Assembly (NCBI GenBank): GCA_033856175.1
Contig: JAWVFK010000014.1
Location: 70,451 to 134,450, forward strand
Source: JAWVFK01 sp033856175
Lineage (GTDB): Bacteria > Actinomycetota > Thermoleophilia > Solirubrobacterales > 70-9
DNA length: 64,000 bases
Direction: 5' to 3'
Shown here piece by piece: positions 42,274 to 50,603 of this stretch (position 1 is the first letter of the stretch; each line of letters begins with the position of its first letter). The notes beneath the pieces are model-generated. The model saw nothing but the letters and a program-made list of their open reading frames with translations. It was not told the origin of the DNA and ran no database searches. The translations under genes were made by a program, and so were the position numbers.

Positions 42274-43023
42274 ATGGGGGAGACGATGCCGTCAGCCACT
42301 AGGGGAAGGGGAGCTTCGAGGCGGGCCGCCTGGCTGGCGCTTGCGGCTCTCGCTGGCGTCGTCGTCATCGCGGGCCCGGCCCATGCGGCTGGTTCGATCA
42401 CGACCGAGGCGACGACGGCGACGATCTCCGCGGGAAGCGGAGCGAGCGCGAGCGCGAGCAGTCTCGAGCTGACGCTGAACGGTACGCCGAGCGCAAATCA
42501 CATCGGGGCGTCGCTGCGGTCCAACGGCGACCTCTTCGTCAGCGTCCCGGCCCCGGAGACGATCGCCACCCCGCCGACGGCTTCATGCCACTTCGAAAGC
42601 CCGCAGAGCTTCCGCTGCGACGCCGGCGCCGTCGGCGCGATCGCCGGCAACCTCGTCGGCGGCGATGACAGCTTCCACGCCGCCGGCAACCTGACCATCC
42701 TGATCGGCGCCGTGATCACGGACTCGACCGGCCACAGCACCCTCGACAGGCTCAGGGGCGGCGACGGTCGCGATCACATCACCGGCGGCGCCGGGCCGGA
42801 CGGGCTGGCCGGAGACGGCGGCGACGACCGGGTCGAGGGCGGCAAGGGCAGCGACGTCGCCGTCGGCGGCAGCGGCAACGATCTGCTGCGCGGGGGCGCG
42901 GGCAGCGACCTGCTGAGGGGAAACGGCGGCAAGGACAAGCTCGACGGCGGCTCCGGCAAGGACTCCTGCCACGGCGGCGGCGGTCTCGACCTCTTCAAGC
43001 ACTGCGAGAGCGGCAGCCAGTAG
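42274..43023 (+). CDS. Secreted RTX-repeat (calcium-binding nonapeptide) protein
   Basis: 249 residues; ATG 42286, with GGGGGAG upstream, is an alternative start that keeps the signal peptide. N-terminus: RRAAWLALAALAGVVVIAG with AHA cleavage site. A beta-rich middle has Cys105 and Cys115. Residues 162-240 are nine near-perfect RTX nonapeptides (GGDGRDHIT, GGAGPDGLA, GDGGDDRVE, GGKGSDVAV, GGSGNDLLR, GGAGSDLLR and so on) that should form a calcium-filled beta-roll. Two C-terminal cysteines (SCH, KHC) may close it. RTX proteins of Gram-negatives leave by type I secretion; here a Sec signal is present instead. Function unknown. Confidence 0.85.
   Translation: MGETMPSATRGRGASRRAAWLALAALAGVVVIAGPAHAAGSITTEATTATISAGSGASASASSLELTLNGTPSANHIGASLRSNGDLFVSVPAPETIATPPTASCHFESPQSFRCDAGAVGAIAGNLVGGDDSFHAAGNLTILIGAVITDSTGHSTLDRLRGGDGRDHITGGAGPDGLAGDGGDDRVEGGKGSDVAVGGSGNDLLRGGAGSDLLRGNGGKDKLDGGSGKDSCHGGGGLDLFKHCESGSQ
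42757..42993 (+). repeat. Tandem RTX nonapeptide coding repeats
   Basis: Nine 27-base units, GGxGxDxux consensus, with Asp at position 6 in eight units and variable last three residues. DNA units are diverged, so this is old protein-level repetition rather than recent slippage. Confidence 0.8.
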
Positions 43024-43046
43024 GCGCCTGATCCGTGGCGCCTCGA

Positions 43047-43070
43047 GGCCTGCGCTAAGCTCCGCAGGCC
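43047..43070. promoter_or_regulatory. Perfect inverted repeat around the leuA leader -10 box
   Basis: GGCCTGCG (43047-43054) and CGCAGGCC (43063-43070) flank CTAAGCTC. TAAGCT at 43056-43061 is a -10 candidate 10 bases before the leader ATG at 43072. The palindrome could be a repressor operator or the terminator of the RTX gene. No -35 is recognisable. Confidence 0.5.
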
Positions 43071-43071
43071 G

Positions 43072-43131
43072 ATGACGCAGCGCGCCAACAGCCTCGCGCT
43101 TCTCCTCCTTCTCCCCCTTCGGGGGGAATAG
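43072..43131 (+). CDS. leuA leader peptide, leucine-rich
   Basis: Nineteen codons reading MTQRANSLALLLLLPLRGE then TAG. Seven are leucine, five of them consecutive (43099-43113: CTT CTC CTC CTT CTC). No other function is plausible for such a peptide 64 bases before leuA. Leucine leader peptides before leuA are known in Actinobacteria. It has no ribosome site, consistent with a leaderless start 10 bases after TAAGCT. Three of the seven Leu codons are CTT, rare in the neighbouring genes, and two of them help create the anti-ribosome-site sequence described in the next entry. Confidence 0.85.
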   Translation: MTQRANSLALLLLLPLRGE

Positions 43132-43195
43132 CGCGTGGCGGCCGCAAGCCGCAAACACAGAGGTCATCGGTAGCCAGCAAAGAAGGAGGAAGGCC
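43099..43195 (+). promoter_or_regulatory. leuA attenuator: leucine codons complementary to the leuA ribosome site
   Basis: TCCTCCTTCT (43103-43112, inside the leucine run) is the exact reverse complement of AGAAGGAGGA (43181-43190), the leuA Shine-Dalgarno region. Between them are two small hairpins: TCCCCC-TTCG-GGGGGA (43112-43127), a UUCG tetraloop overlapping the leader's end, and GCGGC-CGCAA-GCCGC (43138-43152). Inferred action: with ample leucine the ribosome leaves and the run masks the ribosome site; when leucine is scarce a ribosome stalled on the run keeps the site free. No T-run terminator is present, so control would be on translation initiation. Confidence 0.75.
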
Positions 43196-44791
<1,596 letters not shown>

Positions 44792-44813
44792 CACCGGGCG
44801 CCACCGGAAAAGC

Positions 44814-44840
44814 GGACGGCCCGCACATGGCGGGCCGTCC
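44814..44840. terminator. Bidirectional stem-loop between leuA and the convergent lipoprotein gene
   Basis: GGACGGCCCGC (44814-44824) and GCGGGCCGTCC (44830-44840) pair perfectly over 11 bp with a 5-base loop. On the minus strand it is followed by GCTTTTCC, giving a short U-run for the lipoprotein transcript. Confidence 0.75.
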
Positions 44841-44860
44841 CTGCGCCTATCCGGCCGGCG

Positions 44861-45724
44861 CTACTTGACTTCCTGGATTGTCAGCAGCCCCTCTTCGAAG
44901 TGGGGCTTTGGCTTCTTCTCGTCGCGGTCGGAGAGGAAGCAGATGAACGCGTAGCGCCCGGGCTTGGCGATGTCGATCGTCGTCACCTCGGACTTGCCGC
45001 CGTCGAGCACCGAGGTCCCAGCGCCGCCCTCCTGCGAGACCGGCGGCTTGCCGCTGCCGTTCGATTTGAAGAACTTCTTGATCTGGTCGACCGTCGGGTT
45101 GCCAATCACGGGGGCAATCTGGACGTGGTGCAGTGCCTTGTCGCCCTCGCTCTTGAAGGTGACCGTGTTCGAACCCGCCTTGAGGCCGGAGATCTCCCAC
45201 TTGTATCCGTCGCTGCCGTCCTTCGCCGCGATGATCGTTGCGTCGGTCGTCGGCAGATCGCCGCTGTTGCCGCCCGTCACCTTGAATGAGGCCAGCGGTG
45301 ACTTGCCCTGGCTGCCGTTCTGCTGGGCAGTGTCGTCGAGGACGACGTAGCTCCCGGCGTCCAGATTGAGGGTCGTGGCCTTCGACTTGCCGGGATCGGT
45401 GTCGCCGGCGCCGCCTTCGCCGTGGAGCCAGTCGGGGACCGTAGGCGTTTCGCTGCTGACCGCCTTGACGACCTCGTCGATCGTGTGACCGGCGTCGTAG
45501 CGGACGAGTTGGGCGTCGGCACGGGCCTTGGTCGCGTTGGTGAACGTCAGCCGCACGAGCGGGCCCTTGACCGTCGATGGCGCGCTCATCTTGCCGCTGC
45601 CCGACCCGGCGAGCCGGATGGCGAGGGCCGTCGGGTCGTTGCTCGCGCCGCAGCCCAGCGCCCCTGCCGCCAGCGTCACCAGCCCCGCGCCGAGCAGGAC
45701 GCCCGGCTTCACGAATCTCTTCAC
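44861..45724 (-). CDS. Lipoprotein with two related modules, function unknown
   Basis: 287 residues from GTG (AAAGGGAAA upstream). Signal: MKRFVKPGVLLGAGLVTLAA with lipobox GALGC. The mature protein looks duplicated. Module 1: YDAGHTIDEVVKAVSS, GEGGAGDTDPGKSKATTLNL, DAGSYVVLDD. Module 2: IGNPTVDQIKKFFKSNG, QEGGAGTSVLDGGKSEVTTI, KPGRYAFICFLSDRD with HFEEGLLTIQEVK. The end of module 2 (GRYAFICF, then a His 15 residues on) resembles cupredoxin or DUF4397-type beta sandwiches, but a copper site is not assured. It sits between leuA and the leuCD regulator without an obvious link to leucine synthesis. Confidence 0.75.
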   Translation of the reverse strand: MKRFVKPGVLLGAGLVTLAAGALGCGASNDPTALAIRLAGSGSGKMSAPSTVKGPLVRLTFTNATKARADAQLVRYDAGHTIDEVVKAVSSETPTVPDWLHGEGGAGDTDPGKSKATTLNLDAGSYVVLDDTAQQNGSQGKSPLASFKVTGGNSGDLPTTDATIIAAKDGSDGYKWEISGLKAGSNTVTFKSEGDKALHHVQIAPVIGNPTVDQIKKFFKSNGSGKPPVSQEGGAGTSVLDGGKSEVTTIDIAKPGRYAFICFLSDRDEKKPKPHFEEGLLTIQEVK

Positions 45725-45847
45725 GATTTCCCTTTCGTCGAACGATTGCGGGAGCGCCCCCGGCGCTCCCTGGACGGGCGCCAGCTTACGAAAACACGGC
45801 CAGCTCAGCTCTTCCCCCGTTCCCCCGTAGCCATCTGGGGCATACGT

Positions 45848-45867
45848 TTGTACGTGATAACGTACAA
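45848..45867. promoter_or_regulatory. Perfect 20-bp palindrome, probable operator of the XRE-cupin/leuCD operon
   Basis: TTGTACGTGATAACGTACAA: 8-bp arms around GATA, ending three bases before the regulator's ATG. It contains GATAAC, a possible -10, so a bound repressor would block a leaderless promoter. The upstream gap 45725-45847 has no gene. Confidence 0.75.
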
Positions 45868-45870
45868 GCC

Positions 45871-46464
45871 ATGGCCACCGCCCAAAGCCCGGTGCAGGAG
45901 CTGGCCCCGGCCGCCGTCGGCTCGCGGGTCCGGGCGCTGCGCGACAGCATGGGGCTGTCGCTTCGCGAGCTCTCCGAGCGCAGCGGCGTTTCGGCGCCGA
46001 TGCTCTCGCAGGTCGAGCGCGGCGAGACGAGCCCGACGCTGGCGATCGCGAACCGGATCGCCGCCGGGCTCGGCCTGACGCTGTCGCAGCTGCTCCGTCT
46101 CGACGAGGGCGAGCACGTCGTCGTCATCCGCCGTCGCGATCGCCGTCGCCGTCGCCGCCACGGCCATGAGGTCGAGGAGCTGACCCCGCCGCTACCGGGC
46201 CAGCGGGTCGACGTCTCGGTCCACCAGCTCGACGCCGGCGCGGTGACCGGGGCCGCCGAGGACCCACCGATCCACGAGCCCGGCAGTCGCGAGACCGCCG
46301 TCGTCCTCGAAGGAGCGGCGACGCTGGTGATCGACAGCGAGGAGCACGAGCTCCGCCGTGGCGACAGCGTGACGTTCGACGCCGATCTGCCTCATCATTT
46401 CGAGAACCGGCACGCCGGTGAGGCGAGGTTCCTCGCCGTCGTCTCGGCTGGGCTCAGAAGCTGA
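45871..46464 (+). CDS. XRE family regulator with C-terminal cupin sensor domain
   Basis: 197 residues. Helix-turn-helix VRALRDSMGLSLRELSERSG, VSAPMLSQVERGETSPTLAI, ANRIAAGLGLTLSQLLRL; then a very basic linker (IRRRDRRRRRRHGHEVEE), then a cupin (VSVHQLDAGAVTGAAEDPPI, ETAVVLEGAATLVIDSEEHE, RRGDSVTFDADLPHHFENRH). Relatives are metabolite-sensing regulators such as PuuR and SutR. Its TGA overlaps the leuC ATG (ATGA), so it is translated together with leuC, and the palindrome at 45848-45867 suggests autoregulation of the whole operon. The ligand is unknown; a leucine-pathway acid is an inference. The long in-frame start at 45577 precedes the palindrome and is rejected. Confidence 0.88.
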   Translation: MATAQSPVQELAPAAVGSRVRALRDSMGLSLRELSERSGVSAPMLSQVERGETSPTLAIANRIAAGLGLTLSQLLRLDEGEHVVVIRRRDRRRRRRHGHEVEELTPPLPGQRVDVSVHQLDAGAVTGAAEDPPIHEPGSRETAVVLEGAATLVIDSEEHELRRGDSVTFDADLPHHFENRHAGEARFLAVVSAGLRS

Positions 46465-47858
46465 TGGCAAAGACGCTCTTCGACAAGATCTGGGAGGCCC
46501 ACGCCGTCGACGACGGCCTGATCTACATCGACCTTCACCTCGTTCACGAGGTCACCTCGCCGCAGGCCTTCGAGGGCCTGCGGCTGGCCGGGCGAAGCGT
46601 GCGCCGGCCGGACAAGACGGTCGCCACCGCCGATCACAACGTGCCGACAGATGGCACCAGGGCCGCCCGGTTGATCGCCGACACGCTCTCGCGGGTCCAG
46701 GTCGAGACGCTCGAGCGCAACTGCGAGCAGTTCGGCGTCCCGATCCACTCGCTCGGCTCCGCCCGCCAGGGGATCGTCCACGTCATCGGCCCCGAGCTCG
46801 GACTGACCCAGCCCGGGTTGACGATCGTCTGCGGCGACAGCCACACCTCGACCCATGGCGCCTTCGGAGCTCTCGCCTTCGGCATCGGCACCTCCGAGGT
46901 CGAGCACGTCCTCGCCACCCAGTGCCTGCTCGGGCGCCGCCCGAAGACGATGCGGATCGACTACGCCGGCGAGCTCGGGCCCGGCGTCACGCCCAAGGAC
47001 CTGATCCTGGCGACGATCGGCCGCCTCGGAACCGGCGGCATGGCCGGCCACGTCGTCGAGTACGCCGGCCCGGCGATCGAGGCGCTCTCGATCGAAGGGC
47101 GGATGACCGTCTGCAACATGACGATCGAGGGTGGCGGCCGCGCCGGGATGATCGCCCCCGACGAGAAGACCTACGCCTACATGGAAGGGCGTCCCGGGGT
47201 GCCCGACGACTTCGACGCCGCCGTCGAGCGCTGGCGGAGCCTGCCGACGGACGCCGGGGCGAGCTTCGACAGCGAGGTGGCCATCGACGCCGCGGCGATC
47301 TCGCCGATGGTGACCTGGGGGACGACGCCCGGGATGGTGGTCGAGGTGACCGACACGGTGCCGAGCCCGGCCGACTTCGATTCCCCCGCCGACCGCGAGG
47401 CGGCCGAGCGCGCCCTCGCCTACATGGCGCTCGAGCCGGGGACGCCGATCCAGGATCTCGCGCTCGACCGGATCTTCATCGGCTCCTGCACGAACTCGCG
47501 GATCGAGGACCTTCGCGAGGCGGCCTCTGTCCTCGACGGCCATCACGTCGCCGGTAGCCTGCGGGCGATGGTGGTGCCGGGCTCGCAGCAGGTCAAGGCG
47601 CAGGCCGAGCAGGAGGGGATCGACGAGATCTTCCGCAGCGCCGGCTTCGAGTGGCGCGAGGCCGGCTGCTCGATGTGCCTCGGCATGAACCCCGACACGC
47701 TCGCCGAGGGCGAGCGCTGCGCCTCGACCTCGAACCGCAACTTCGAGGGCCGCCAGGGCAAGGGCGGGCGCACGCACCTGGTCAGCCCGAGGATGGCGGC
47801 CGCGGCGGCGATCGAGGGCCACTTCGTCGACATCCGCGAGTGGGGGAGGGCAACGTGA
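46464..47858 (+). CDS. leuC: 3-Isopropylmalate dehydratase large subunit
   Basis: 464 residues. Aconitase-family isomerisation of 2- to 3-isopropylmalate. Fe-S cysteines in FIGSCTNSRIEDLREAASVL and CSMCLGMNPDTLAEGERCAS; other signatures TLFDKIWEAHAV, ATADHNVPTDGT, VCGDSHTSTHGAFGALAFGI and TSNRNFEGRQGKGGRTHLVS. Overlaps both the regulator upstream and leuD downstream (GTGA). Confidence 0.95.
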   Translation: MAKTLFDKIWEAHAVDDGLIYIDLHLVHEVTSPQAFEGLRLAGRSVRRPDKTVATADHNVPTDGTRAARLIADTLSRVQVETLERNCEQFGVPIHSLGSARQGIVHVIGPELGLTQPGLTIVCGDSHTSTHGAFGALAFGIGTSEVEHVLATQCLLGRRPKTMRIDYAGELGPGVTPKDLILATIGRLGTGGMAGHVVEYAGPAIEALSIEGRMTVCNMTIEGGGRAGMIAPDEKTYAYMEGRPGVPDDFDAAVERWRSLPTDAGASFDSEVAIDAAAISPMVTWGTTPGMVVEVTDTVPSPADFDSPADREAAERALAYMALEPGTPIQDLALDRIFIGSCTNSRIEDLREAASVLDGHHVAGSLRAMVVPGSQQVKAQAEQEGIDEIFRSAGFEWREAGCSMCLGMNPDTLAEGERCASTSNRNFEGRQGKGGRTHLVSPRMAAAAAIEGHFVDIREWGRAT

Positions 47859-48418
47859 ACCCGGTCGAGGTGATCGAGGGTGGCGTCTCCGTGCTCGACC
47901 GCGGCGACGTCGACACCGACCAGATCATCCCCAAGCAGTTCCTGAAGCGGATCGAGCGAACCGGCTTCGGCGAGTTCCTCTTCTACGACTGGGTCCGGTC
48001 CGGCGAGATCGAGATCGAGCCCAACCCGATCCTCGTCACCGGTCGCAACTTCGGCTGCGGCTCCTCGCGCGAGCACGCGCCCTGGGCGTTGCAGGACTTC
48101 GGCTTCGAGGCGATCGTGGCACCGTCCTTCGCCGACATCTTCTACGTCAACTGCACCAAGATCGGGCTGCTGCCGGTGATCCTCGGCGAGGAGGACTGCC
48201 GGGCGCTCGCCGCCGCCGGGCGCGGACGGATCGACGTCGACGACCAGACCGTGAGCTTCGGCGAGGGCGGTGTCGTCCGCTTCGATATCGACGAGGACGT
48301 CAAGCACCGGCTGCTCCACGGCCTCGACGACATCGGCATCACCCTGCAGAACGCCGCCGCCATCGATGCCTTCGAGGCAGCCGCCCCGAGCATCGGCGCG
48401 GACACCAGGGCCGTCTGA
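47855..48418 (+). CDS. leuD: 3-Isopropylmalate dehydratase small subunit
   Basis: 187 residues from GTG. Swivelling domain partner of LeuC: LDRGDVDTDQIIPKQFLKRI, ILVTGRNFGCGSSREHAPWA, IVAPSFADIFYVNCTKIGLL. The 4-base overlap with leuC indicates coupled synthesis of the two subunits. In-frame start at 47651 is inside leuC and rejected. Confidence 0.95.
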   Translation: MNPVEVIEGGVSVLDRGDVDTDQIIPKQFLKRIERTGFGEFLFYDWVRSGEIEIEPNPILVTGRNFGCGSSREHAPWALQDFGFEAIVAPSFADIFYVNCTKIGLLPVILGEEDCRALAAAGRGRIDVDDQTVSFGEGGVVRFDIDEDVKHRLLHGLDDIGITLQNAAAIDAFEAAAPSIGADTRAV

Positions 48419-48426
48419 GGCAGACG

Positions 48427-49281
48427 ATGCGAGAGGAGCTCTACGACCAGGAGGACAGGCGCCAGGCCGCTGAGGGGCCAGCCGACCGACCGCGCGACTG
48501 GGACGCCTCCAGCTATGACCGCGTCGCCGACCCGCAGGAGGAGTGGGGGCGGGAGATCCTCGAGCGGCTGGAACTCGACGGCGACGAGACCGTCCTCGAT
48601 GCCGGCTGCGGCAGCGGCCGCGTGACACGGCTGCTGGTCGAGCGCCTGCCGCGCGGCCGCGTGATCGGCGCCGACGCCTCGCCGTCGATGATCGAGGTCG
48701 CCGGCAGGGCGCTGGGCGAGAGCGCGGAGCTGGTCGTCGCCGACCTCGTCCACCTCAACCTCGAAGAGCCGGTGGACCTCGTCTTCTCCAACGCGACCTT
48801 CCACTGGATCCTCGACCACGAGCGACTCTTCGCCAACCTCCACCGCCTGATCCGTCCCGGCGGCCGCCTGGTCGCCCAGTGCGGCGGCGCCGGCAACGTC
48901 GCCACGGTGCGGGCGGCGATAAGCCAGGTGATCCGCGAGCAGCCCTTCGCCGAGCACTTCGAGGGAATCCCGAAGCTCTGGAACTTCCCGACGCCGCAGG
49001 ACGAGAAGATCATCCTCGAACGAGCCGGCTTCGCCAACGTCGACTGCTGGCTCGAGCGCAAGGTCGTCGAGCCGCCCGACCCGCGCCGCTACCTCGAGAC
49101 AGTCTGCCTCGGCGCCCAGCTCGACCGCCTGCCCGCCGAGAAGCATCGTGACTTCATCGCCAGGGTCGCCTCGCATCTACCTGCCCACGAGTCGTGGATG
49201 GGCGCCCGCGGGCGCGCCAGGCAGCGGGCCCAGGCCGAGCTCGAGTACATCCGCCTCAACATCACGGCGCTGCGGCCATGA
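48427..49281 (+). CDS. SAM methyltransferase, trans-aconitate 2-methyltransferase-like
   Basis: 284 residues. SAM site VLDAGCGSGRVTRLLVERLP, GRVIGADASPSMIEVAGRAL, VFSNATFHWILDHERLFANL and LHRLIRPGGRLVAQCGG. The SYDRVADPQEEWGREILERL start and FHWI block resemble Tam. Tam-type enzymes esterify trans-aconitate, and yeast Tmt1 also methylates 3-isopropylmalate. In an operon with leuCD the natural substrate may be a leaked leucine-pathway acid; this is inference from linkage. It starts 8 bases after leuD and overlaps the dehydrogenase gene (ATGA). Confidence 0.85.
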   Translation: MREELYDQEDRRQAAEGPADRPRDWDASSYDRVADPQEEWGREILERLELDGDETVLDAGCGSGRVTRLLVERLPRGRVIGADASPSMIEVAGRALGESAELVVADLVHLNLEEPVDLVFSNATFHWILDHERLFANLHRLIRPGGRLVAQCGGAGNVATVRAAISQVIREQPFAEHFEGIPKLWNFPTPQDEKIILERAGFANVDCWLERKVVEPPDPRRYLETVCLGAQLDRLPAEKHRDFIARVASHLPAHESWMGARGRARQRAQAELEYIRLNITALRP

Positions 49282-50603
49282 GCGACGAGCGCCGCGGCAC
49301 CGGCGGCTGGGACGAAGTACTCGACAGCGAGCGCCATCTCGTCGCCCCGGGCGGCGAATGGCGCTCGGAGCTGTGGCGGATAGCGGTCGCCCAGTTCGAG
49401 CGCGCCGCCGGCCTGCTCTCGCTGGAGCCGGACATCCAGGCGCGGATGCTCGAGCCGCGGCGGGCGATGATCGTCAACTTCCCCGTCCGGCGCGACAGCG
49501 GCGAGGTCGAGATGTTCACCGGCTACCGCGTTCAGCACACGCTGACCCTCGGGCCGACGAAGGGCGGCGTGCGCTACGCGCCCGGTGTTTCGCTCGGCGA
49601 GTGCGCCGCGCTGGCGATGTGGATGACCTTCAAGTGCGCGCTGGTCGGGCTGCCCTTCGGCGGCGCCAAGGGCGGCGTCCGCTGCGACCCCAACCGACTC
49701 TCGGTGACAGAGCTGGAGCGGCTCACCCGCCGCTACGCCTCGGAGATGTTCCCGATCATCGGCCCCGATCGCGACATCCCCGCCCCAGACATGGCGACGG
49801 GAGAGCGGGAGATGTCCTGGTTCATGGACACCTACTCGCAGCAGGTCGGCCATCCGAGCCCGGGGATCGTGACCGGCAAGCCGGTCGTCCTCGGAGGAAC
49901 GGCGGGGCGGCAGGCCGCGACGGGCCTCGGCGCGATCTTCTGCCTCGAGCTGGCCACACAACGGCTCGGCTGGGAGCTCTCCGGCCTGCGGGTGGCGATC
50001 CAGGGGTTCGGCAACGTCGGCGGGGTGATCGCCCACGAGCTCGCCGCCCGCGGAGCCTCGATAGTCGGCGTCGCCGATGTCAGCGGCGGCGTCGTCAACC
50101 AGGAGGGCCTCGCCGTCGACGATCTCACGCAGTGGGTGGCCGAGAACCGCTTCCTGCGCGGCTTCCCCGGCGGCGACGCGATCACCCGGCTGGGCGTCCT
50201 CGAGGTTCCCTGCGACGTCCTCGTCGCCGCGGCCCTCGAGCATCAGATCACCGAGGAGAACGCGGGACGGCTCGACTGCAAGCTGGTGCTCGAGGTCGCC
50301 AACGGCCCGACGACTCCCGAGGCGGAGACGATCCTGCTCGAGCGCCGGATCCCGATCATCCCCGACATCCTCGCCGGCGCCGGCGGCGTGACCGTCAGCT
50401 ACTTCGAATGGGTCCAGGACCAGCAGAACTACTTTTGGGACGCCGACGAGGTCGCCCAGCGGCTGAAGCTCCACCTGAGCCAAGCGGTCGAGCGCGTGGT
50501 CGAGGCGTCCGAGCGTCTCGGCGTCGAATGGCGAGCGGCGGCCCAGGCGGTCGCGATCGAGCGCGTCGCCGAGGCGACGCGGGCTCGAGCGATCTACCCG
50601 TGA
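49278..50603 (+). CDS. Glutamate dehydrogenase (Glu/Leu/Phe/Val dehydrogenase family)
   Basis: 441 residues. Family marks: VNFPVRRDSGEVEMFTGYRV, QHTLTLGPTKGGVRYAPGVS, CALVGLPFGGAKGGVRCDPN with the catalytic Lys, IPAPDMATGEREMSWFMDTY and RVAIQGFGNVGGVIAHELAA (NAD site). Length and KGGVR text favour a hexameric glutamate dehydrogenase over short leucine dehydrogenase. Its place between leuD and leuB, overlapping both neighbours by 4 bases, suggests it supplies glutamate for IlvE. Cofactor choice was not resolved. Confidence 0.88.
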   Translation: MSDERRGTGGWDEVLDSERHLVAPGGEWRSELWRIAVAQFERAAGLLSLEPDIQARMLEPRRAMIVNFPVRRDSGEVEMFTGYRVQHTLTLGPTKGGVRYAPGVSLGECAALAMWMTFKCALVGLPFGGAKGGVRCDPNRLSVTELERLTRRYASEMFPIIGPDRDIPAPDMATGEREMSWFMDTYSQQVGHPSPGIVTGKPVVLGGTAGRQAATGLGAIFCLELATQRLGWELSGLRVAIQGFGNVGGVIAHELAARGASIVGVADVSGGVVNQEGLAVDDLTQWVAENRFLRGFPGGDAITRLGVLEVPCDVLVAAALEHQITEENAGRLDCKLVLEVANGPTTPEAETILLERRIPIIPDILAGAGGVTVSYFEWVQDQQNYFWDADEVAQRLKLHLSQAVERVVEASERLGVEWRAAAQAVAIERVAEATRARAIYP

